Assembly (NCBI RefSeq): GCF_002014855.1
Contig: NZ_MUYV01000001.1
Span: 310,001-374,000 of the forward strand
Direction of reading: 5' to 3'
DNA from: Moraxella porci DSM 25326
GTDB taxonomy: Bacteria > Pseudomonadota > Gammaproteobacteria > Pseudomonadales > Moraxellaceae
DNA: 64,000 bases
The notes under the pieces were generated by a model. It was not told where the DNA came from, did no database searches, and worked only from the letters and a program-made list of their open reading frames with translations. Shown piece by piece: positions 17,804 through 27,471 of the stretch (its first letter is position 1; each line of letters begins with the position of its first letter). The translations under genes and the position numbers were made by a program.

Positions 17804-20800
17804 CAGCGAAATACCAGATTTTCAGCAGGGATGCTGGATTTTAGGGTGGCGATATTCTCATCGCTTGGATAAATGCGCAGACGATCATTCACCAGTACGC
17901 GTCCGATACAGCATGCGTCATAGACATACAGATTGATTGGTACGCACAGATCACCTTGTTGATGGGCATCATAATCTTCATCGTTAGCGCCCATATGGCT
18001 GCCGCGGAGTAGGGCAGCTGGCGGTGGGCGATTTTCTTTTAATAGACTTAAGATGGCATCAAGCTGCTGGCTGTCGTGACTTGGCAGCTTCAGATGAATC
18101 TCTTTGAGCCTGCGAATGCGCGCCTGCTCGATGGGTTCGACATGCAAAAGACGGGTAAAGATACGGCCATCATCACTTTCGCGAACGCTGATTTTGGCGA
18201 TGACGATATTGGCGATGGTCATAAACTGTCGTTCGCCTTTGCTATTAAAATCTGGCTCGTATTCTTCATTGATGCCGGGTAATCTCTTGCCTGGCGTGAG
18301 AATGTCTTTGAATTTCTTAAAGGTATCAGAATAGCAGCTGATCTCTAAGCGGCCTTTGCCATCATCGATCTTCACGACAATGCGCTCCCCAAAAAACGCC
18401 ACATCAAATATCAGCCCTGCAATCCAAGCATGGCCGCCTTTGCCTGTGTCTTTGAGATCTAAAATGCTGCCGACGGTGGTGTATAAAGACAGCTCACTGC
18501 GATATTCATCGAGTGGATGGCCAGTCAAATAAAGCCCAATGGTCTGCTGCTCGTAGCGCAGACGATCTTGGGGTTGCCAAAATACTTCTTCAAGCTCTGG
18601 CGCGACGAACAAAGTATCATCAAATTCAGCAAACAGATCCATCGTGCCAGTGAGCTGATTTTGGCGGTTCTGATCGGCGGCAGCCATTGCCTCAGGCAGC
18701 TGTCGCCACAGACCGCGGCGAATCTGATACGAATGATCAAAATCTTCACCAAGATAATGTGGCTTTAGGGTCTCGGCCAGCACATCAAAGCAGCCTGCCT
18801 TAATCAATGCTTCCAAAGACCGCTTGCCGACTTTTTTGATGTCTACACGATTACAAAAATCAAATAAGTCCTTAAATGGCCCGTCACGACGCGCCGCGAC
18901 GATGCTGTTGACTGCTTCTTCGCCCACGCCTTTGACCGCGCCTAGGCCATAGACGATGGTTTTGCTGTCGCGCACGACAAATTTCCACTGGCTATGATTG
19001 ACACTCGGTGGAATGATGTTTAGGCCAAAGTTATCGCGGCAGTCTGATAATAAGAACACCACCTGATCGGTATCATCCATCTCAGAGGTGAGTACCGCCG
19101 CCATAAATTCGGCAGGGTAATAGTGCTTTAAGTACGCTGTCTGATAGGCAAGCACCCCATAGGCAGCCGAGTGCGATTTGTTAAAACCGTAGCCTGCGAA
19201 TTTTTCGACCAAATCAAAGATCTGCGCCGCCAAACCGCCATCGATATTTTGACCGATCGCGCCATCGACGAACAATGATCGCTGCTTGGCCATCTCTTCG
19301 GGTTTTTTCTTACCCATCGCACGGCGTAGCATGTCGGCACCGCCTAGCGTATAACCTGCTAAGACCTGTGCGATCTGCATCACTTGCTCTTGATAGACGA
19401 TGACGCCATAGGTGGATTCTAAAGGCGGCTGCAACAGCTCATGTTGAAACTGCGGATGCGGATAAGCGACTTCTTGGATGCCGTGTTTACGGTCAATAAA
19501 GTCCGACACCATGCCCGATTCGAGCGGCCCTGGGCGATACAGGGCGCACATCGCGATAACATCTTCGATATTCGATGGCTTAAGCTGCGCTAGGTATTTT
19601 TTCATCCCTGAGCTTTCTAATTGAAACACCGCAGAGGTCTTAGCTTCTTGGAGTACTGAGCTATAGACATCGGCATCATCAAGCGGCAGTGTCTCAAGAT
19701 CGATCGGCGGCTGGCCGAGTGCTTGGCGCGTTTGGTTGATGTTATCGACTGCCGCTTGGATGACGGTTAGGTTTCTAAGGCCTAAGAAGTCAAATTTCAC
19801 CAAGCCGACTGCTTCGACATCGTCTTTATCAAACTGGCTAACAGGATGACCTTCATCGTCACAATACACCGCACTAAAGTCACTGATGCGATTTGGGGCA
19901 ATCAGTACACCACCTGCATGTTTACCGACATTGCGCGTGATGCCTTCTAATTTTTTTGACATCTCCCAAATCTCAAGCGCCAGCTCATGATCGGGGGCGT
20001 CAGGATTGGTGAGCAACTCTTTGAGCTGTGGCTCTTGTTCCATCGCCTCATCAAGCTTAATGCCAGGGGTTTTTGGGATCAGCTTTGAGATGCGATCGCC
20101 CAGACCAAAGGGCTTGCCTTGAACGCGCGTCACATCACGCACCACCGCGCGAGCCGCCATCGTACCAAAGGTGATGATCTGGCTCACCGCTTGGCGACCA
20201 TAAGTGCGCGCCACATAGTCGATGACGCGGTCACGACCTTCGATACAAAAGTCGATATCAAAGTCAGGCATCGACACGCGTTCAGGATTTAAGAATCGCT
20301 CAAACAGCAAATCATAACGAAGCGGGTCAAGGTCGGTGATGTTCAGTGCATAAGCAACGAGCGAGCCTGCACCCGAGCCACGACCTGGACCGACAGGGAC
20401 GCCATTGGCCTTAGCCCAGCGGATAAAGTCCATAACGATCAGAAAATACCCTGGGAATCCCATTTTTAGGATGATGTCAATCTCGTATTCTAGTCGTTCA
20501 TCATAAGGCTTACGGATCTCTGGCCAATCATCACCGCGCTCATCGATCGGATAGAGCTTATCTAGGCGTTTGTTCAGACCATCGGCGGATGTCTTACGAA
20601 AAAATGTCTCAATCGTATCGCCTTCGGGAATCGGAAAATCAGGCAAGACATTGATGCCAAGCGTCAGCGTGACATTGCAGCGAGACGCCAAGCGATTGGT
20701 ATTTTCGATGGCTTCTGGCAAATCAGCGAATAGCTCTGCCATCTCATCTTGGCTCTTAAAATACTGTAGCTCAGTGTAGTCATGTGGCCGTTTGTCATCG

Positions 20801-21531
20801 CTAAGCAAATAGCCGTTTGCGATACATACCCGCGCCTCGTGAGCATCAAAGTCGGTGCTTGCGATGTTGTTTTTGTCATTGGCATCAATCGGGCTTGGGT
20901 TGATGAACCGCACATCGTTATGCGCTACGATGGCGATGCCAAGCTTGGCTGCTTGAATGATGGCATTTTGATTGAAGCGATCATCACCAGTTTTGACGCG
21001 GCGGATGCCGATGTATAAGCGATCGCCAAATACTTCTTGCCATGCTTGTAACAGCGGCAGGGCATTGTCTGGGTGATTGCCCAATAAAGACTGCGCGATC
21101 TCGGAGCGGTGGGTGAGAATGGCGATCAAGCCATCGCTGTATTGGCTAAGCGCGTGTTTGGTGATAACAGGTGTTTCAAACAGCACCGAGCCATTGTCAT
21201 TCATCGGACGGTTGGTGTAGGCATCTGAGATCAAGCGCATCAGATTTTGATAGCCTTGATTGTTCATGGCATATAAAATCACGCTGTGACGCGCATCGGC
21301 AGCATCTTTGTCGATGGTATCGCCGATGACCACCTCGGCACCCAAAATTGGCTTAATGCCAGCACCGATGCAGGCTTTATAAAATTTGACTGCAGCGAAC
21401 ATATTGTTCCAGTCGGCAAGCGCAAGCGATGTCTGACCGTCATTAGCGGCGGCCTTGACCAGCTCTTTGATGCGAACGATCGAATCGATGATGGCATATT
21501 CGCTGCGAATGCCCAAATGCACAAATGACAT
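17803..21531 (-). CDS. dnaE: DNA polymerase III subunit alpha
   Basis: 1242-residue replicative polymerase catalytic subunit. The N-terminal PHP domain begins FVHLGIRSEYAIID; the C-family palm carries the catalytic PDFDIDFC motif (Asp pair) and the following QIITFGTMAARAVVRDV block; then come the fingers, the HhH segment (GLGAVKGVGEEAV) and an OB-fold near the C-terminus. Length is slightly above the E. coli value (1160), with extra residues in polar loops near the end. It follows a small membrane-protein frame by 34 bases and overlaps trmJ by one base, inside a roxA-smORF-dnaE-trmJ run. Confidence 0.98.
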   Translation of the reverse strand: MSFVHLGIRSEYAIIDSIVRIKELVKAAANDGQTSLALADWNNMFAAVKFYKACIGAGIKPILGAEVVIGDTIDKDAADARHSVILYAMNNQGYQNLMRLISDAYTNRPMNDNGSVLFETPVITKHALSQYSDGLIAILTHRSEIAQSLLGNHPDNALPLLQAWQEVFGDRLYIGIRRVKTGDDRFNQNAIIQAAKLGIAIVAHNDVRFINPSPIDANDKNNIASTDFDAHEARVCIANGYLLSDDKRPHDYTELQYFKSQDEMAELFADLPEAIENTNRLASRCNVTLTLGINVLPDFPIPEGDTIETFFRKTSADGLNKRLDKLYPIDERGDDWPEIRKPYDERLEYEIDIILKMGFPGYFLIVMDFIRWAKANGVPVGPGRGSGAGSLVAYALNITDLDPLRYDLLFERFLNPERVSMPDFDIDFCIEGRDRVIDYVARTYGRQAVSQIITFGTMAARAVVRDVTRVQGKPFGLGDRISKLIPKTPGIKLDEAMEQEPQLKELLTNPDAPDHELALEIWEMSKKLEGITRNVGKHAGGVLIAPNRISDFSAVYCDDEGHPVSQFDKDDVEAVGLVKFDFLGLRNLTVIQAAVDNINQTRQALGQPPIDLETLPLDDADVYSSVLQEAKTSAVFQLESSGMKKYLAQLKPSNIEDVIAMCALYRPGPLESGMVSDFIDRKHGIQEVAYPHPQFQHELLQPPLESTYGVIVYQEQVMQIAQVLAGYTLGGADMLRRAMGKKKPEEMAKQRSLFVDGAIGQNIDGGLAAQIFDLVEKFAGYGFNKSHSAAYGVLAYQTAYLKHYYPAEFMAAVLTSEMDDTDQVVFLLSDCRDNFGLNIIPPSVNHSQWKFVVRDSKTIVYGLGAVKGVGEEAVNSIVAARRDGPFKDLFDFCNRVDIKKVGKRSLEALIKAGCFDVLAETLKPHYLGEDFDHSYQIRRGLWRQLPEAMAAADQNRQNQLTGTMDLFAEFDDTLFVAPELEEVFWQPQDRLRYEQQTIGLYLTGHPLDEYRSELSLYTTVGSILDLKDTGKGGHAWIAGLIFDVAFFGERIVVKIDDGKGRLEISCYSDTFKKFKDILTPGKRLPGINEEYEPDFNSKGERQFMTIANIVIAKISVRESDDGRIFTRLLHVEPIEQARIRRLKEIHLKLPSHDSQQLDAILSLLKENRPPPAALLRGSHMGANDEDYDAHQQGDLCVPINLYVYDACCIGRVLVNDRLRIYPSDENIATLKSSIPAENLVFR

Positions 21532-21565
21532 AATCTGTTCTTATAAAAAATGAAAATGAATAAAA

Positions 21566-21703
21566 TCAGCTTGATTCTGCTGTGCTAAGTACAGGGACCG
21601 GATTGGTCGGTTGGCTGTTGTTTTGATGTCTTAAAAATAACAACGCCGTAATCAGCATCAGAGCCATGATGATCAACACCGTTCGAAGTACGCGCATTTT
21701 CAT
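21566..21703 (-). CDS. Small 45-residue single-pass membrane protein
   Basis: A 45-codon frame starts at ATG 21703, which overlaps the roxA stop codon as ATGA, and ends with TGA at 21566-21568, 34 bases before dnaE. The product has a short basic N-terminus (MKMRVLR), one strongly hydrophobic helix of about 17 residues (TVLIIMALMLITALLFL) and a polar Pro/Asn/Gln/Ser-rich tail, the layout of a single-pass inner-membrane peptide with the tail outside. A cleavable signal peptide is less likely because no AXA site is seen. The stop/start overlap and membrane-helix composition favour a real gene. No family recognised; a role with dnaE or roxA is not implied by sequence. Confidence 0.6.
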   Translation of the reverse strand: MKMRVLRTVLIIMALMLITALLFLRHQNNSQPTNPVPVLSTAESS

Positions 21704-22845
21704 ACCATCACCAGCCAGTTGTCATTGAGCCATCCACTTAGAGTTTGTAACTTCTCGTCATCCACATCACCATCACTGATCACCTCGCCTGCGATCAGTC
21801 GTTCAAACAGCGCCAAAGCCTCAGCATCAAAGCTGACACACTCGCCATTGACATACCATGCAGCTCCTTTGCGCACGAAGCGGCAGGCAGGATTTAGCAT
21901 CATAGCCTCGCCATCACTCAGGCGATCACTTAGCTCATCTGCGCTCAGCTCATCTTCAAAGGCCAGCAGCTCATACTGTCGCTTGGAGACCAGCTCAGCG
22001 ATGGCATCAGCAAACAGCGCATCGCCTGCTTTGGAATTTAGTAGATCTAAGACGGCTTTTTTCATGGCTTGGATGCTGTCATCACTCAGCTCAAAGGCAT
22101 CATTTTGTCGCCCTTGAGCTAAAGTTAACACGCGAAACAGCTCGCTGTGGTTGGTGGCAACATCGGCGATCTCATCGATGATCTGCACCAGATTTGGGCG
22201 ACGAAAGCCAAAAGAAAAAGTCAAGCAGTCGTTTTGGGCGATACCATGATGGCTAAGCCCTGGTGGCACATACAGCACATCACCAGCCTCAAGCACTTCA
22301 TCAAAAATAATCTGTCCCATATCATCCAGCAAGCGAATCGGCTGATCAGGCACAAAGGGCGTGTCAGCATCGCACATCTTTCCCAATATCCAGCGACGCG
22401 CGCCAAATCCTTGCGCCAAAAACACATCATATTCATCATAATGCGCGCCCACCGAACCGCCTTCGGGCGCGACCGACACCATGATGTCGTCTTGTTGCCA
22501 TTTTGGAATAAAATCAAAATGCGACCACAGCTCACCAAGCTCAGGCGACCACTGTTCCAAATTCTGCACCAAAATCGTCCACAGCGTCGGTGCTTGATCG
22601 ATATCTTCTTCGCTCAGTGGCGATTGTTTAAGCGACCATTGATCGGGATTGGCATCATCTTGGCTAATCAGACGCGCTGATACGCCATCTTCGAGCGCAA
22701 GGCCAAGCACATCTTCTGGCTCAAACATACCCACCAAAGCAGGCAGGCCGCCTTTGATCAAAAGCGGTTTTTTTTGCCAATAGTCAGCCAAAAAAGTCTC
22801 GGCGCTCATGCCATCAGGCAAACAAAAGTCACTATGTTTCATCAT
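21700..22845 (-). CDS. roxA: Ribosomal oxygenase RoxA (50S protein L16 arginine 3-hydroxylase)
   Basis: 381-residue JmjC-type Fe(II)/2-oxoglutarate oxygenase that hydroxylates Arg81 of ribosomal protein L16 in E. coli (YcfD). The iron ligands are visible as HYDEYD (H135, D137) and PPGLSHHG (H199). The N-terminal FLADYWQKKPLLIKG and FSFGFRRP blocks are diagnostic of the RoxA group, and the C-terminal dimerisation and winged-helix parts are present. Two ATGs occur at codons 1-2. It is first in a roxA-small ORF-dnaE-trmJ run; its stop overlaps the next start. Confidence 0.94.
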   Translation of the reverse strand: MMKHSDFCLPDGMSAETFLADYWQKKPLLIKGGLPALVGMFEPEDVLGLALEDGVSARLISQDDANPDQWSLKQSPLSEEDIDQAPTLWTILVQNLEQWSPELGELWSHFDFIPKWQQDDIMVSVAPEGGSVGAHYDEYDVFLAQGFGARRWILGKMCDADTPFVPDQPIRLLDDMGQIIFDEVLEAGDVLYVPPGLSHHGIAQNDCLTFSFGFRRPNLVQIIDEIADVATNHSELFRVLTLAQGRQNDAFELSDDSIQAMKKAVLDLLNSKAGDALFADAIAELVSKRQYELLAFEDELSADELSDRLSDGEAMMLNPACRFVRKGAAWYVNGECVSFDAEALALFERLIAGEVISDGDVDDEKLQTLSGWLNDNWLVMV

Positions 22846-23143
22846 TTAATCTCTAAATCTGGTCTAATCCAAAAACTTAGCTTGGGTCAATGCGCATAGT
22901 GTAACAATTTTTCGGCTTAAAGCCAAACGCATTCCACCAAACTTCACCAAATTGGCCAAAATTCACTTTCAATCCGTGTTTATTGAGCATCTACTGACCA
23001 ATTGCTTGGAAAATTCGTGCTTTTATTGATAAATTTCATTATAATAAAGTCATTTGACTCCATAAAGCGGCCATCAAAACGCCAAAATTTGCCATCAAAT
23101 CTACAGTGATGCGACGGCTGACTTTCATCATTTAAGGTAATTT
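22846..23143. other. Intergenic region between divergent roxA and prmB
   Basis: 298 AT-rich bases. A TATAAT hexamer at 23040-23045 is about 100 bases before prmB but has no convincing -35 partner. No RNA gene or repeat seen. Confidence 0.4.
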
Positions 23144-24256
23144 ATGTCACAATTTAATGAAATTGCAAATCATGACGACTTAGCAGACCATGAATTTGAA
23201 TACACACCCAGTGAAAATGGCGAGCTGACCCAAGCGGACATCGCTGCTTTGTATGCAGAGCTTGGTGAGGCCGAACAAGCCTTGGTGACGATTCGCGATT
23301 TTATCCGCTTTGTGGTGACCAAGCTGCGCCAATATGATGTGGTGGTGGCGCAAGGCACGACCGATGAATTTGCTGAAGCAGCGGCCATTGTGCTGCATTC
23401 GCTGTCGCTTGAGTGGTCGGCTGATGAACAGATTTTAGAATGTAAACTCACCCCAAGCGAAAAACAACAAGTCTTAACGCTATTATCCGAGCGTATCATT
23501 CAGCGTAAGCCTTTGAGTTATTTGATTAATCTGGCGTATTTCTGCAATTTGCCATTTTATGTTGATGAGCGCGTTTTGATCCCACGCTCACCGATCGCTG
23601 AGTTGATCCAACAAAAATTCTATCCGTATTTTGATGTCGATGATGTGCGTAAGTCGAAGTTTTTTCATCATGGCTTGGAAGAGTCGCAACTGGCCGCACC
23701 TGAACGCATTTTGGATTTATGTACAGGGTCAGGCTGTATCGCCATCGCACTGGCTAAGGCATTTCCTGATGCCAATGTCGATGCTACCGACATTGATAAA
23801 GATGCGCTTGAAGTGGCATGGACGAATGTTGAGCATCATGAGCTTGAGCATCAGGTGAATTTGCTTGAGTCGGACTTGTTTACCAAATTGCCTGCTGAGA
23901 ATCAATATGAGCTGATCGTCACCAATCCGCCATATGTTGATGCTGCGATCATGGCAGAGTTGCCACCTGAGTTTTTGCACGAACCTGAGCATGCGCTGGC
24001 AGCAGGTCAAGACGGCTTGGATCTGGTGCATCAAATCCTGCACGATGCGCCAGATTATCTGACACGCGATGGTCTTTTGGTTTGTGAGGTCGGTGATAGC
24101 GAATGGGCGCTGCGCCAAGCGTATCCTGAGATTCAGTTTGATTGGCTGACCTTTGAAAAAGGCGGCAGCGGTGTGTTTGCCATCACCTGCGAAGAGCTGC
24201 TTGAATATCGTGAGGATTTCGCGCGTCAAGTTGCACGCGTCAAAGCCATGGCGTGA
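23144..24256 (+). CDS. prmB: Ribosomal protein L3 glutamine N5-methyltransferase
   Basis: 370-residue SAM-dependent enzyme that methylates a glutamine of ribosomal protein L3. The SAM site is DLCTGSGCIAIALA (191-204) and the catalytic NPPY is at 261-264, followed by PEFLHEPEHALAAGQDGLDLV, which distinguishes PrmB from PrmC. About 45 residues at the N-terminus (acidic, MSQFNEIANHDD to GELTQ) precede the usual family start and make the protein longer than E. coli PrmB (310); an insertion near 165-185 (DDVRKSKFFHHGLEE) adds more. The ATG has AAGG 8 bases upstream. Monocistronic as far as can be seen. Confidence 0.93.
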   Translation: MSQFNEIANHDDLADHEFEYTPSENGELTQADIAALYAELGEAEQALVTIRDFIRFVVTKLRQYDVVVAQGTTDEFAEAAAIVLHSLSLEWSADEQILECKLTPSEKQQVLTLLSERIIQRKPLSYLINLAYFCNLPFYVDERVLIPRSPIAELIQQKFYPYFDVDDVRKSKFFHHGLEESQLAAPERILDLCTGSGCIAIALAKAFPDANVDATDIDKDALEVAWTNVEHHELEHQVNLLESDLFTKLPAENQYELIVTNPPYVDAAIMAELPPEFLHEPEHALAAGQDGLDLVHQILHDAPDYLTRDGLLVCEVGDSEWALRQAYPEIQFDWLTFEKGGSGVFAITCEELLEYREDFARQVARVKAMA

Positions 24257-24339
24257 TGATGATCAATGCATTGATCGCTTAAGCCTTAACAAAACCCACA
24301 ATGATGTCTGGCTGTGCCGATGTGGTGCAGCGCATGACT

Positions 24340-24362
24340 TTGACAAAAATTTTGGGTATAAT
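24340..24362 (+). promoter_or_regulatory. Promoter-like hexamers upstream of rlmN
   Basis: A perfect TTGACA (24340-24345) and a perfect TATAAT (24357-24362) occur together, but only 11 bases apart, too close to pair. Either may work with a weaker partner. The TATAAT lies 34 bases before the GTG start of rlmN. Confidence 0.3.
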
Positions 24363-24395
24363 ATTGCGTTTAATTGTTGATATAGAAGAAACTTT

Positions 24396-25577
24396 GTGAA
24401 CAAAATTCCTGTCATTCATACACCTGATGTCAATAGCGTCACTCAAGCTAAAATCAATCTTTTGGGTATGTCAAAAGATGAGCTTGCCGCTTTTTTTGTC
24501 AGTATTGGCGAAAAGCCATTTCGAGCGACGCAGGTGATGAAGTGGATTTATCAATTTGGCGTGACTGATTTTTTTGAGATGACCAATATCTCAAAAAAAC
24601 TGCAACAGCGTCTGCATGACACAGCTTGCGTTACACCACCGACGGTGAAATATAAGGAATTTAGCCAAGATGGCACGCGTAAGTGGGTGTTTGAGGTTGC
24701 TGGCGGTTCGCTGGTTGAGACAGTACTGATTCCAGCCGATGATAACAAGCAATTTGGGCGCAAGACTTTATGTATCTCAAGCCAAGTTGGCTGTGCTTTG
24801 GACTGCTCATTTTGTAGTACAGGTAAACAAGGATTTGAGCGTGATTTGACACCGAGTGAAATCATTGGTCAGCTATGGGTCGCCAACCAGTCCTACATGG
24901 AAGATGTCGCCCCGACCGAGCGTGAGAACCGTGTGACCAATGTCGTCATGATGGGTATGGGTGAACCGCTACTCAACTACGAGCCTGTGGTGGCATCGAT
25001 GTCGTTGATGCTTGATGATCATGCGTTTGGCTTATCCAAGCGTCGTGTGACGCTCTCAACATCGGGCGTCGTGCCGAAGATGTATGATCTTGCCAAAGAC
25101 ATCGATGTGGCGCTTGCCATCAGTCTGCACGCACCCAATGATGAGCTGCGCAATGAACTGGTGCCGATTAACAAAAAATATCCACTGTCTGAACTCATCG
25201 CCGCCGCCAAAGCTTATGTCTATGATGAAAATCCCCGCCACAAAAAACATGTTACCATCGAATATGTGATGCTCGCAGGCGTGAATGACAGTGATGAGCA
25301 TGCAAGACAGCTGGTGGCGTTGCTCAAAGATTTGCCAAGTAAGATTAATCTGATTCCGTTTAATCCATTTCCGCACGCACCGTATGACCGCTCAAGCAAT
25401 AACCGCATCCATGCGTTTAGCAATATTCTTAATAACGCAGGCTTTGTCTGTACCATTCGTCAGACGCGGGGTGATGATATTGATGCAGCGTGTGGGCAGT
25501 TGGTCGGACAAGTGGCGGATCGCACACGCCGAGCCAAAAAATGGCAAGAAAGTATTGAAAGACGCCAACAATCCTGA
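24396..25577 (+). CDS. rlmN: Dual-specificity 23S rRNA A2503 / tRNA A37 C2-methyltransferase
   Basis: 393-residue radical-SAM methyltransferase. The iron-sulfur cluster ligands are CALDCSFC (C133, C137, C140). The two mechanistic cysteines correspond to C126 (LCISSQ) and the methyl-carrying C366 (DAACGQL). The start is a GTG with a purine-rich AGAAGAAA 6 bases upstream; the N-terminal [13 protein letters not shown] segment is the accessory RNA-binding domain. It begins the run rlmN-pilW-ispG-hisS; this order is widely conserved in gammaproteobacteria. Confidence 0.97.
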   Translation: MNKIPVIHTPDVNSVTQAKINLLGMSKDELAAFFVSIGEKPFRATQVMKWIYQFGVTDFFEMTNISKKLQQRLHDTACVTPPTVKYKEFSQDGTRKWVFEVAGGSLVETVLIPADDNKQFGRKTLCISSQVGCALDCSFCSTGKQGFERDLTPSEIIGQLWVANQSYMEDVAPTERENRVTNVVMMGMGEPLLNYEPVVASMSLMLDDHAFGLSKRRVTLSTSGVVPKMYDLAKDIDVALAISLHAPNDELRNELVPINKKYPLSELIAAAKAYVYDENPRHKKHVTIEYVMLAGVNDSDEHARQLVALLKDLPSKINLIPFNPFPHAPYDRSSNNRIHAFSNILNNAGFVCTIRQTRGDDIDAACGQLVGQVADRTRRAKKWQESIERRQQS

Positions 25578-25686
25578 CTGGCTTGGGATTGATCCGTGGC
25601 GTCATACAGCCGTGCGCTTTGGTGGCATTGGTTGGCTTTAAAGATGGCTTGTGTTTTGGTGGCGGTCAGTGTTTTGGGGTTTTACA

Positions 25687-26289
25687 ATGAGGTTGGTGAT
25701 GCACCGTGCTAAGATGATGGTGATGCTGCCACTCTTGGCTGCCTGCCAAAGTATGCCGCCAGTATCCGCAGCTAAGCAGGATTTGGCGCGCATTCGCACC
25801 GAGATTGCGCTACAATATCTACAAGCAGGGCAGCTGGATCTGGCGATGCAGCAGACTCAGATGGCACTGGATGCAGATCCCAACCATGCAAAAGCCATCG
25901 GTGTGATGGCACGCGTGTACCAAAGTGATGGCAGTGTTGCCAATCTTGAAAAAGCACGCCAGCTATACCAAAAAGCACTGGCAATGGATGGTACGGATAT
26001 GGCGCTGCATCACCAATATGCGATGTTTTTGACCGCCCAAAAAGAGTATCAGGCAGCGATTGAGCATTTTGGCATCGCAGGTGAGCATATCGGCTATGCG
26101 GATCGGGTGATTGCCTTGGAGAATTTGGCTTATCTTAAGGTCGAGCAAGTGCGTATGCTGCCCACAGATGCTCATTATCAGGCTGCCGTTTTGGCCATTG
26201 ACCGCGCCATTAGTGCAGGCAGTCAGCTTGGTGATCAGATGCACCAGACGCTCAGTGCTTATTGGCTAAGTACGCATCAAAGCCATTAA
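25687..26289 (+). CDS. pilW: Type IV pilus biogenesis/stability lipoprotein PilW (PilF)
   Basis: 200-residue outer-membrane lipoprotein with tetratricopeptide repeats that helps the PilQ secretin assemble and stabilises type IV pili. The signal peptide ends in a lipobox LLAAC (C20 counted from ATG 25687), followed by three to four TPR units (about 45-185: for example LQAGQLDLAMQQTQMALDADPNHAKA). The frame is open upstream to a GTG at 25651, but the lipobox spacing fits the ATG. The position between rlmN and ispG is the classic pilF/pilW locus and supports the name. It implies a piliated, possibly naturally competent organism. Confidence 0.85.
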   Translation: MRLVMHRAKMMVMLPLLAACQSMPPVSAAKQDLARIRTEIALQYLQAGQLDLAMQQTQMALDADPNHAKAIGVMARVYQSDGSVANLEKARQLYQKALAMDGTDMALHHQYAMFLTAQKEYQAAIEHFGIAGEHIGYADRVIALENLAYLKVEQVRMLPTDAHYQAAVLAIDRAISAGSQLGDQMHQTLSAYWLSTHQSH

Positions 26290-26322
26290 ATTCATTAACA
26301 AAACTAAAAAGCGTGAACAACT

Positions 26323-27441
26323 ATGTCAGCACATAATCCAATCAAACGCCGTCCAACCAAAAAAATCCACGTCGGCAATGTCGCCATCGGTGGTGATGCA
26401 CCGATCAGCGTACAGAGTATGACCAATACCAACACCTGCGATGTGGCGGCGACGGTGGCACAGATTCAGCGATGTGTTGATGCTGGTGCTGATTTGATGC
26501 GTGTATCCACGCCGACGATGGAGAGTGTGGCGGCCTTTGCTGACATCAAAAAGCAAGTCAGCGTGCCTTTGATCGCTGATATTCATTTTGATTATAAGAT
26601 TGCTTTGGCGGTGGCGGATGCTGGCGCTGACTGCCTGCGTATCAACCCAGGTAATATCGGCAATGACGCCAAAGTGCGTGAAGTAGTGGCGGCTGCTCGC
26701 CATCATAATGTGCCGATTCGCATTGGGGTGAATGCAGGCTCGCTTGAAAAAGATTTACAAAAAAAATACGGCGAACCGACAGGCGAAGCGATGCTTGAAT
26801 CAGCACTTCGTCATATTGATATTTTAGAAAAATTGGATTTTCAAAATTATAAAATCTCGGTCAAAGCATCCAATGTGTTTTTGACACTGGATGCCTATCG
26901 TCTGATTTCAGCGCAGATTGATAATCCGCTGCATCTGGGGGTGACTGAGGCAGGCGTGTACCGTACAGGCACGGTCAAATCGGCGATTGCATTGGGCGGT
27001 CTACTCTTGGATGGCATTGGCGATACCATGCGTATTTCGCTTGCTGCTGAGCCTGAAGAAGAGATTAAGATTGGCTTTGATATCCTAAAATCACTTGGCA
27101 TTCGCTCAAATGGCGTGAATTTCATTGCGTGCCCTAGCTGCAGCCGTCAAGAGTTTGATGTCATCCGTGTGATGAATGAGCTTGAGGCACGCCTAGAAGA
27201 TGTGCGTGAGCCGCTGGATTTATCGGTGATTGGCTGTAAAGTGAATGGGCCGGGTGAAGCCAAAGAAGCGACCATCGGCGTCGTCGGTGCTAGCCCAAAT
27301 AGCCTGGTGTATCGTAATGGCGCCAAGAGTCATTTGATTGACACGACCAAGCTAGTCGATGAAATCGAAGCAATGGTACGAGCACAAGTCAAAGAAATCC
27401 AAGAAGCGCGCGCCAATGAGATTTTGCGTGTACAAGGCTGA
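26323..27441 (+). CDS. ispG: (E)-4-hydroxy-3-methylbut-2-enyl-diphosphate synthase
   Basis: 372-residue enzyme of the MEP isoprenoid pathway that converts MEcPP to HMBPP with a [4Fe-4S] cluster. The three cluster cysteines C270 and C273 (CPSC) and C305 ([10 protein letters not shown]), and the cluster-ligating E312, fall at the same numbers as in E. coli. The TIM-barrel half carries [27 protein letters not shown]. It is 33 bases downstream of pilW and 30 upstream of hisS. Its product pool feeds the octaprenyl synthase encoded at 38.7 kb. Confidence 0.98.
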   Translation: MSAHNPIKRRPTKKIHVGNVAIGGDAPISVQSMTNTNTCDVAATVAQIQRCVDAGADLMRVSTPTMESVAAFADIKKQVSVPLIADIHFDYKIALAVADAGADCLRINPGNIGNDAKVREVVAAARHHNVPIRIGVNAGSLEKDLQKKYGEPTGEAMLESALRHIDILEKLDFQNYKISVKASNVFLTLDAYRLISAQIDNPLHLGVTEAGVYRTGTVKSAIALGGLLLDGIGDTMRISLAAEPEEEIKIGFDILKSLGIRSNGVNFIACPSCSRQEFDVIRVMNELEARLEDVREPLDLSVIGCKVNGPGEAKEATIGVVGASPNSLVYRNGAKSHLIDTTKLVDEIEAMVRAQVKEIQEARANEILRVQG

Positions 27442-27471
27442 TTAAAATATTTAAAATAAGAAGGGTTACTA

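Noticed and set aside
22147..22680. 177-codon frame opposite roxA
   Set aside because: Antisense shadow of a complete, motif-bearing gene.
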